From: DTU018 sp029550685
GTDB taxonomy: Bacteria; Bacillota; Syntrophomonadia; Syntrophomonadales; Syntrophomonadaceae
DNA length: 35,583 bases
Direction of reading: 5' to 3'
Assembly: GCA_035412805.1 (NCBI GenBank)
Contig: DAONVO010000014.1
Span: forward strand, 1 to 35,583
A program made the translations under genes and the position numbers. Below are positions 30,113 to 35,583 of the stretch, piece by piece (positions within the stretch are counted from its first letter, which is position 1; every line of letters starts with the position of its first letter). The notes below the pieces were generated by a model that had not been told where the DNA came from, searched no databases, and was given only the letters and a program-made list of their open reading frames with translations.

Positions 30113-30134
30113 ACCATAAGGACTTGGAATGTTG

Positions 30135-30512
30135 CTATTTCCAAACTGTTGGAGTACATATAAAAGGGAAGAAAGCCAAGAAAAGGCTCAGGCTAATGAA
30201 CAGAACAATAATTACCGGCCTCCATTTTGGATGGGGTATTAGTTTTTTAAAGATTGACGTCACTGGTTTCCAGTGCAGAACAATATGTAATAATACTAAG
30301 GCCAGCAGCAAGTATCCTAAGTATAAATGAATGTTCGCCCAACCATCCCGGCTAATTCCCCATAAATACATATGCACCTTGGTTCCATACAATTGACGGG
30401 AAACTGACCCGCTTAATAAAACATACTTGCGTACGAATCCTGTACCTATTAGCGCCATCACTACCAGCAACATAATTCCATCAATTATTAGATTGGTTTT
30501 GGCCTTGAACAT
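30135..30512 (-). CDS. DUF4405-type membrane protein (cytochrome b-like)
   Basis: The protein has 125 residues and three hydrophobic helices. Histidines lie in HMYLWG, NIHLYLGY and LHIVLHW, the arrangement of DUF4405 and related haem-b binding four-helix proteins. Haem binding is plausible but not shown. AGGAGG lies 8 bp before the ATG. It is alone and converges with the MutS-like gene. Confidence 0.75.
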   Translation of the reverse strand: MFKAKTNLIIDGIMLLVVMALIGTGFVRKYVLLSGSVSRQLYGTKVHMYLWGISRDGWANIHLYLGYLLLALVLLHIVLHWKPVTSIFKKLIPHPKWRPVIIVLFISLSLFLAFFPFICTPTVWK

Positions 30513-30671
30513 TATTTCGCCTCCTAATACTGCAGATGCCTATTAGACTTATTGTAATCCATTCCGGGTTAAATCGGATCAGCCATCCAAGCTTTCGTCT
30601 TACTTGACAATGTTAACAAGCAATAATAGTTTGATTGTAGATAACTTCCAAAAACGGCAGGTAATTCAGAT

Positions 30672-31478
30672 ATGGAATTAAGCAATATTGGCCTGGCTTT
30701 TGTTTTAACAATACTGGCTGGATTGGCTACCGGTTTGGGAAGCCTTATTGCCCTGTTCGCCAAACGTACTAATACCGCCTTTTTATCCTTTGCTTTAGGT
30801 TTTTCGGCAGGAGTGATGATATATATATCCATGGTGGAGATTTTCGCTGAGGCAAGGCTGGCGGCGATCAATGCTTGGGGGAGTTCCGGGCAGTGGGCAG
30901 CTACCGGTGCCTTTTTTGCCGGTATGTTTCTGGTGGCCTTGATTGATATGCTGGTTCCTTCCTATGAAAACCCCCATGAGCCGCGAGCCCTGGAGGAAAT
31001 GCCCAAAACCAATTATGATTCAGATACCACGCGGTTGATGCGACTGGGAGTGTTGGCAGCCGCTGCCATAGCCATTCATAATTTTCCGGAAGGAATCGCT
31101 GCTTTCATCTCGGTGTTGCATAATCCAACGGTCGGAATTGTAATCGCCATAGCTATCGCGATTCATAATGTACCGGAAGGTATTGCGGTGGCCATTCCCG
31201 TTTATTATGCCACCGGAGATAGAAGAAAAGCTTTTAAGTATTCCTTTTTGTCAGGCTTGGCAGAGCCTCTGGGAGCGTTAATCGGTTACTTGATTTTACT
31301 GCCTTTTATAAGTGAAGGGTTGTTTGCCTTGGTATTTGCCTCTGTAGCAGGAATAATGGTATTTATCTCCCTGGATGAACTGCTGCCGGCCGCCAGGGAG
31401 TATGGAGCGGCTCATCATTCAGTTTATGGAATCATTACCGGCATGATGGTAATAGCCACGAGCCTGCTCCTGCTGTAG
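30672..31478 (+). CDS. zupT: ZIP-family metal transporter (ZupT-like)
   Basis: The protein has 268 residues and about eight membrane segments. The metal-binding helices show HNFPEGIAAF and HNVPEGIAVA, with SxxEPLGA-type SGLAEPLGALIG later. The family imports zinc and often other divalent metals. Ribosome site is weak (GCAGGT) for the ATG at 30672; other starts inside are no better. Upstream TTGACA at 30604 lacks a matching -10. No operon partner is adjacent. Confidence 0.94.
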   Translation: MELSNIGLAFVLTILAGLATGLGSLIALFAKRTNTAFLSFALGFSAGVMIYISMVEIFAEARLAAINAWGSSGQWAATGAFFAGMFLVALIDMLVPSYENPHEPRALEEMPKTNYDSDTTRLMRLGVLAAAAIAIHNFPEGIAAFISVLHNPTVGIVIAIAIAIHNVPEGIAVAIPVYYATGDRRKAFKYSFLSGLAEPLGALIGYLILLPFISEGLFALVFASVAGIMVFISLDELLPAAREYGAAHHSVYGIITGMMVIATSLLLL

Positions 31479-31551
31479 CTGAACGGTTCTTCTTAGGTCC
31501 AGGACATATGCCTATATCAATTTGATAAAGCTATTTAGTATGCCCTCGAGC

Positions 31552-31902
31552 CTAATCCAGCCCATATAGGCTTAGGAGTTTTAGTGTGTTTTCATTCATA
31601 TGCTTCTGAGCCATCAATTCTCTGAACCTATAGGTTTTGGTTTTATTCTGGCACCTGAGCTTATCCAGTTCTGCAGGTATTGTTTGCTGCAATTCCAGCA
31701 AATGTTCATAGAAGTTTTCAAATTTGGCCAGTTGTTCCACAGCTTCTCCTGCATAGCCTTCATCCAAAGAGTTCACCCTACTGTGATCTACCACATAATA
31801 ATTTTCATATAATCTGGTCAGTCGATGCAAAATGTTCACCTCACCTGATGTGCAATAGGGCCGGAGGAAAATGATCGGGTTTATATACTTGTAATTATCC
31901 AT
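31552..31902 (-). CDS. Small hypothetical protein
   Basis: The protein has 116 residues and no membrane segment or signal. The N-terminal 45 residues are aromatic-rich (MDNYKYINPIIFLRPYC, RLYENYYVVDHSRV), followed by a helical region (ENFYEHLLELQQTIPAELDKLR) and a short end (LKLLSLYGLD). No family recognised. Its ATG is 19 bp after the stop of the permease gene, with only a weak GGGAT ribosome site, so it is probably expressed by readthrough from it. Codon use looks like that of its neighbours. Confidence 0.6.
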   Translation of the reverse strand: MDNYKYINPIIFLRPYCTSGEVNILHRLTRLYENYYVVDHSRVNSLDEGYAGEAVEQLAKFENFYEHLLELQQTIPAELDKLRCQNKTKTYRFRELMAQKHMNENTLKLLSLYGLD

Positions 31903-31921
31903 TTGTTAAATGATTATCCCA

Positions 31922-33211
31922 TTAGTGAGATGCTGGGGTGCGGAAAATCACATGCTCCAGCAAAAGGGATACCAGAACTCCCATCACAAACCCATTGCCC
32001 AGTATGGGGCGCAGGTGGGAGGGGAAAGCCGATACCACATCCGCCGGCAGGAAAGCTACCAGGATGCCGGTCAATATGGGCAGGGCTATCAGGAGAGCAT
32101 GGTCGAAGACTGGCTCCTGCATGGCGGCAAAAGCGCTGCTGAGACCTGCTGCCACCTGGGTACACATGATGAACAGCAGGATGCAGCCGATAACTACTTC
32201 GGGAATGAAAGAAAGGTAATAGAGGGTGCGCGGCAGAAAAGCCAACAGCAGCATGATTACCCCAGCAGGTACCAGGGTAGAACGAGCGGCGCATCCAGTG
32301 GAGGCAATAACCCCGGGGCTAAACGAGAAGTTCACCGGGCCAATAACCCCCATGAAACCTGCCAGGGTATTGCCCAGACCGGTACAGGATATGCCGCGGG
32401 TAATGCGCTCCGGCATTTTGTCAGCCTGTAATACCGTTCCCACCGCCTGAATAGAGCCCAAATCATTTATAGATAATCCCAGAAAACAAAGAACAAAAGC
32501 AATAATGGGTCCCGGATCCAAAACCAGATCAATAGTCAATTGCTTAAAAAAGCCGCCCAACACAGGAATACCATAGGCATTAGTTCCTTGCACCCACACA
32601 GGATTTACCAGGGTATAAGCCAGACTGCCGATTATTATTGCCCACAGTATCAAAGTTGACTTCCATAAACCAGTGAGCAGGCGTTGAGCTACGAACATGA
32701 TCAGTATAAAAACCAATGCAAACCCTAAGTTTTGAGCGGGTGAAGAATTGGCTGATTCACTGCTGATCAGATCCAGGATCGTTGGCATAATTGTAAAAGC
32801 CACCAATAGCAGAATCACGGCCACTACCCGGGGAGTAAAGAGCTTGCGCAGGTAAGCGAACAAGCCGCTGACAGCCAGAAGGCTTAACAGAATTCCACAG
32901 ATGAGAATACTGGTATAAATTGCAGCAGAAGAACTGCCCTGGGAAGCCAGTATGCCAATGAGCAGCACGGTGGCCGGACCAATGACCAAAGGCAGCCGGT
33001 GTCCTGCATATATCTGCAGCAAAAGACTGGCGGCCATAACCGCAAACAGCTTTTGCATGTAGAGTACTTCTGCAGAACTGGTCCCTTCCAGTCCTCCCAA
33101 TACTTTACCCAAAATAATTATGGCCGGTATGGTGACTGCCAGCCACTGCAGGCCATAGATAATGTTTTCCGCAAAACTGGGGTGATCTTCCAATCCATAC
33201 TTGAGTTTCAT
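31922..33211 (-). CDS. NCS2 family purine/xanthine permease
   Basis: The protein has 429 residues and about 13-14 membrane segments. Typical nucleobase:cation symporter-2 features: GLEDHPSFAENIIYGLQWLAV near the start, GHRLPLVIGPA in TM3, FLGLSINDLGSIQAVG and GNTLAGFMGVIGP in the substrate-binding region (TM8 and TM10). UraA/PbuX relatives take up uracil, xanthine or uric acid; the substrate cannot be assigned here. ATG follows GAGGGAT at 8 bp. No purine riboswitch is visible upstream. Confidence 0.9.
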   Translation of the reverse strand: MKLKYGLEDHPSFAENIIYGLQWLAVTIPAIIILGKVLGGLEGTSSAEVLYMQKLFAVMAASLLLQIYAGHRLPLVIGPATVLLIGILASQGSSSAAIYTSILICGILLSLLAVSGLFAYLRKLFTPRVVAVILLLVAFTIMPTILDLISSESANSSPAQNLGFALVFILIMFVAQRLLTGLWKSTLILWAIIIGSLAYTLVNPVWVQGTNAYGIPVLGGFFKQLTIDLVLDPGPIIAFVLCFLGLSINDLGSIQAVGTVLQADKMPERITRGISCTGLGNTLAGFMGVIGPVNFSFSPGVIASTGCAARSTLVPAGVIMLLLAFLPRTLYYLSFIPEVVIGCILLFIMCTQVAAGLSSAFAAMQEPVFDHALLIALPILTGILVAFLPADVVSAFPSHLRPILGNGFVMGVLVSLLLEHVIFRTPASH

Positions 33212-33516
33212 ATTTCAGTATCCCTCACAGCGATTAATAGTATATCTACTAATTCGTGCGCGCCCATTCCTTTCCTGCTCCTTTGGTAACAAGTTGTTTC
33301 GCCGAGTTTCCATTTCCGGGTCGTAAAATGGCAATGTCACAATTTTGTTAAACAATCTTTACCATTTTGTGAAATTACGGTTCTAATATCAGGATATAAA
33401 CCCCGCGCAAAAGTTAACTGATCGTGATACCAATACTGAGAAGTCGCGACACTCGGAAAGTATCGGCATTTAACTGCTCCAGGAATGGAAAGGCACTATA
33501 TGAGGAGGGTAAGAGT
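33212..33516. other. 305-bp divergent intergenic region
   Basis: It lies between the purine permease and DUF5692 genes and contains no gene. GTAAAATGG near 33324 and CCATTTTGTG near 33362 form an inverted repeat, and TCACAA and TTGTGA halves occur in between, which could be binding sites for a regulator of one or both genes. No clear -35/-10 pair is seen. AGGAGG at 33503-33508 serves the DUF5692 gene. Confidence 0.45.
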
Positions 33517-34491
33517 ATGTTTGTTTTCTCAGAAGGGGTTTCAGCACTGGCAGTATGGGGTGTATGGGTGATCGTTTTTGCCGCCCTGTTTGGGCTAAAC
33601 GAGGTAACTCGACGATGGAAGTGGATAGGATTTTTTGCTTTCTTTGTCTTGCCCATTATTCTTACGGTATTGTGGTTCACAGTGTTGAAAGAAACTACTT
33701 ATACTGACTGGTTTCATTTAGCCAAGGTCTATTCATCCACGGCTGGATGTCTCGGTTTTTGGTTAATCAGACACGTTAAGCTGACCAATAAGAGGACCGG
33801 CGAAGTGTGGAGATTGGCTGACAAGAAGTGGGCATTATGGTTCCCGCCGATAATTCTGTCTATCAATATTTTAGAAGCTGTTATCCGTGATTTTGAAGTT
33901 GGCATGAAATACTGGGGCGGCGGAGTATTAACCGATGGAGCCATGTTCGTTCTCGGAGGCCCCTGGAATTACATGAATGGTATCGCCGGTATTTTGAACA
34001 TGATTGCCATTACCGGTGCTATGGGGATTTGCATCAGGAAAGTTACTTCTAAAGACGGCAGCAGAGACATGTTATGGCCGGACATGCTGTGGTTCTGGAT
34101 AATACCCTACGATCTCTGGAATTTTGCCTACACTTATAACTGTCTGCCGGGTCACTCCTGGTATTGCGGTTTTGCCTTGCTGTTAGCTCCAACCCTTTGC
34201 GCCTTTACGGTTGGAAAAGGAGCCTGGCTCCAGCATCGCGCCCATACACTGGCCTTATGGTGCATGTTCGCGCAGACCTTCCCGGCATTTATTGATGCCG
34301 GTAAATGGGCAGTTAATTCGTCCTATGATCCTACCATATACTTCATTGTTAGCTTCTTGGCATTAGCAAGTAACGTCGCTTTAATTATTTACATGATCTA
34401 TAAGATAGCCAAGACCAAGAAGAATCCTTATCTGGAAGAACTATATACTGACTTGAAAGGGTATCAGGCAATCAAAGCTCTGGCAGAGTAA
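33517..34491 (+). CDS. DUF5692-like multi-spanning membrane protein
   Basis: The protein has 324 residues and about nine hydrophobic segments. A tryptophan-rich central region (RDMLWPDMLWFWIIPYDLWNFAYTYNC) and the loop KETTYTDWFHLAKVYSSTAGCLGFW match my recollection of DUF5692. Function unknown. The reading from 33424 has no ribosome site; AGGAGGG ends 7-8 bp before the ATG at 33517. It is transcribed alone, ending at a strong terminator. Confidence 0.75.
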   Translation: MFVFSEGVSALAVWGVWVIVFAALFGLNEVTRRWKWIGFFAFFVLPIILTVLWFTVLKETTYTDWFHLAKVYSSTAGCLGFWLIRHVKLTNKRTGEVWRLADKKWALWFPPIILSINILEAVIRDFEVGMKYWGGGVLTDGAMFVLGGPWNYMNGIAGILNMIAITGAMGICIRKVTSKDGSRDMLWPDMLWFWIIPYDLWNFAYTYNCLPGHSWYCGFALLLAPTLCAFTVGKGAWLQHRAHTLALWCMFAQTFPAFIDAGKWAVNSSYDPTIYFIVSFLALASNVALIIYMIYKIAKTKKNPYLEELYTDLKGYQAIKALAE

Positions 34492-34507
34492 ATCTGCTTA
34501 ACCCATG

Positions 34508-34550
34508 AAAGAGTACTGAGGTGTGATCAACACATCTCAGTGCTCTTTTA
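34508..34550 (+). terminator. Terminator of the DUF5692 gene
   Basis: An 18-bp stem with two G-T wobbles (34508-34525 with 34531-34548), loop ATCAA, flanked by AAA and TTTT. It lies 17 bp after the stop, between convergent genes, so it may also act on the kinase transcript. Confidence 0.88.
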
Positions 34551-34621
34551 TGTTGGTGCGGTAAAAATGTCTATCATGATAGATTGGCGGACAGCAAGTT
34601 AAAAAGGTGGAACCAAAATCT

Positions 34622-35583
34622 TCAGTTGCTGGGCCCTTTTTCTAGGGTAAAGAAAAACCGTACTCCCCGGTTGGTGTTCTCCACTTTGCAGGTGGTGTGA
34701 TGCAATTCCAGAATTTGCTGGGTTATAGTCAGTCCCAGACCAGTTCCCCCGTATTCTTTACTGCGGGATTTTTCAGCTCTGTAAAAAGGCTGCCATATTT
34801 TCTCCAAGTCATCTTCCTGGATAGGCAATCCCTCATTTTCTATGGAGAATTCCACTTCTTCGTCGGTATAGATATAATTAACGTAAATCTTTCCTCCCAC
34901 CACACTTTGCTGAATAGCATTGCTTATTAAATTCAGCAAGCATATTTCAATTTTGGCCTCATCACCGTGAACCATGACGGGCATAGCTGCAGGTTTTTCT
35001 ACCATCAAATTCTTTTCAGCTGATCTTGCTTCAAAACGATTCAACACTTTTTCGGTAATCCTGTTGAGGTCAAATATCTTCCAATGCAGGTGGACCGAGC
35101 CGTTTTCCAACTCGGACAGGTTCAGCATATTTGTGATCAGTTTTTCCATGTTATCCGTTTCATCAAGGATAACGTCCATATACTGCTGATGCTTGTTAGG
35201 ATTAAACCCGTCCCTTACTGCTTCTGCATATCCCCTTACGATACTAAGCGGCGTTTTCAGTTCATGGGAAACAGTAGCAATAAATTCTTTGAGAATCCTT
35301 TCTAATTGCTGTTCCTTTTCTATGTCCCGCTGGAGCATTTCATTGCTCATTTTTAACTGGGTTGACAATTCGAGAAGCTGCCTTGCGGCACTGGTACCAA
35401 TAGCGGCAGCCAGTCCGGACCACAGGTAATTTAGGTAACGAATGCCTTGACCAACCACTCCGCCGTCGAGAGATGAAGAAGGGAAATACATTACCAGTAT
35501 ATAGTCGCCGACAATACATAAAGCCGTTATATATAAAACCAATTTGAAGTCAAAGTAAAATACTGACAGGACGATTATTAAAT
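34622..35583 (-). CDS. Sensor histidine kinase, 5' end cut by window edge
   Basis: The open frame continues to the last base of the window without a stop, so the true start lies beyond 35583; a TTG at 35542 is not convincing. About 320 residues are visible. A hydrophobic region (VLYITALCIVGDYILVMYF) precedes a short linker and a coiled-coil-like helix (QLLELSTQLKMSNEMLQ). HisKA follows with SHELKTPLS, whose His is phosphorylated. HATPase blocks are NLISNAIQQ, IENEGLPI and GGTGLGLTITQQIL. The protein lacks a visible sensor domain in this part and no response regulator gene lies before its stop; the partner is probably upstream, outside the window. Confidence 0.92.
   Translation of the reverse strand, partial: LIIVLSVFYFDFKLVLYITALCIVGDYILVMYFPSSSLDGGVVGQGIRYLNYLWSGLAAAIGTSAARQLLELSTQLKMSNEMLQRDIEKEQQLERILKEFIATVSHELKTPLSIVRGYAEAVRDGFNPNKHQQYMDVILDETDNMEKLITNMLNLSELENGSVHLHWKIFDLNRITEKVLNRFEARSAEKNLMVEKPAAMPVMVHGDEAKIEICLLNLISNAIQQSVVGGKIYVNYIYTDEEVEFSIENEGLPIQEDDLEKIWQPFYRAEKSRSKEYGGTGLGLTITQQILELHHTTCKVENTNRGVRFFFTLEKGPSN

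Noticed and set aside
31903..32450. Several plus- and minus-strand frames within the permease gene
   Set aside because: They are shadows of a clear NCS2 permease; repeats of low-complexity Gly/His/Pro and no ribosome sites.
33212..33423. Purine riboswitch upstream of the permease
   Set aside because: No three-way junction or conserved loop sequences were visible on the minus strand.
1..35583. CRISPR array, rRNA, insertion sequence or prophage
   Set aside because: No regularly spaced repeats, no rRNA sequence, and no transposase, integrase or phage structural gene was seen.

Overview
The window looks like a chromosomal segment of an anaerobic, Gram-positive, spore-forming clostridium. A Syntrophomonas-type (Syntrophomonadaceae) source is my inference; the sequence does not prove it. 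The support is the conserved Firmicutes gene order ylxM-ffh-rpsP-khpA-rimM-trmD-rplS-rbgA and rnhB-ylqG-ylqH-yraN, clostridial surface families (DNRLRE/DUF6385-like and DUF4489-like), an L19-type leader, strong AGGAGG ribosome binding sites and unusually many TTG starts. No insertion sequence, prophage, CRISPR array or rRNA gene was found.

Layout. 1-590: four tRNA genes (Asn, Met or Ile2, Glu, Val) with promoter and terminators. 646-4320: putative surface, secreted and lipoproteins of unknown function. 4346-5194: DegV, divergent from the translation/secretion block. 5374-10957: ylxM, ffh, rpsP, khpA, rimM, trmD, a SPOUT methyltransferase, rplS with its own promoter and leader, and rbgA. 10977-16015: an accessory stretch between rbgA and rnhB, which are adjacent in Bacillus. 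It holds a YedE/YedF-type sulfur or selenium transporter pair, a CapA-like phosphatase and an Old Yellow Enzyme/2-enoate reductase. 16016-18969: rnhB, a FliK-like gene, a free FlhB C-terminal-domain gene and yraN. 19046-21077: a divergent FolD, an acyl-CoA thioesterase and a DUF1648 membrane protein.

21601-25746: a TRAP transporter operon (dctP-dctQ-dctM) translationally coupled to a nickel-pincer LarA-family racemase, probably a 2-hydroxyacid uptake and isomerisation unit. 25898-27332: a sigma-A promoter, a textbook molybdenum-cofactor (Moco) riboswitch and an intrinsic terminator, controlling a 387-residue protein of no family I recognise. The riboswitch has a P3 stem capped by a GAAA tetraloop and, in P2, a canonical 11-nt tetraloop receptor. 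This is the most interesting locus in the window. 27460-35583: uppP, a membrane-anchored MutS-like ATPase, a DUF4405 membrane protein, a ZIP metal transporter, a small unknown gene, an NCS2 purine/xanthine permease, a DUF5692 membrane protein, and a sensor histidine kinase cut by the window edge.

Together the genes combine ribosome and secretion housekeeping with anaerobic metabolism: organic-acid uptake, one-carbon folate chemistry, Moco sensing and sulfur/selenium handling. The points most worth checking are the Moco-riboswitch target, the FolD that lacks its catalytic lysine, the TRAP-LarA operon, and several unexplained hairpins.
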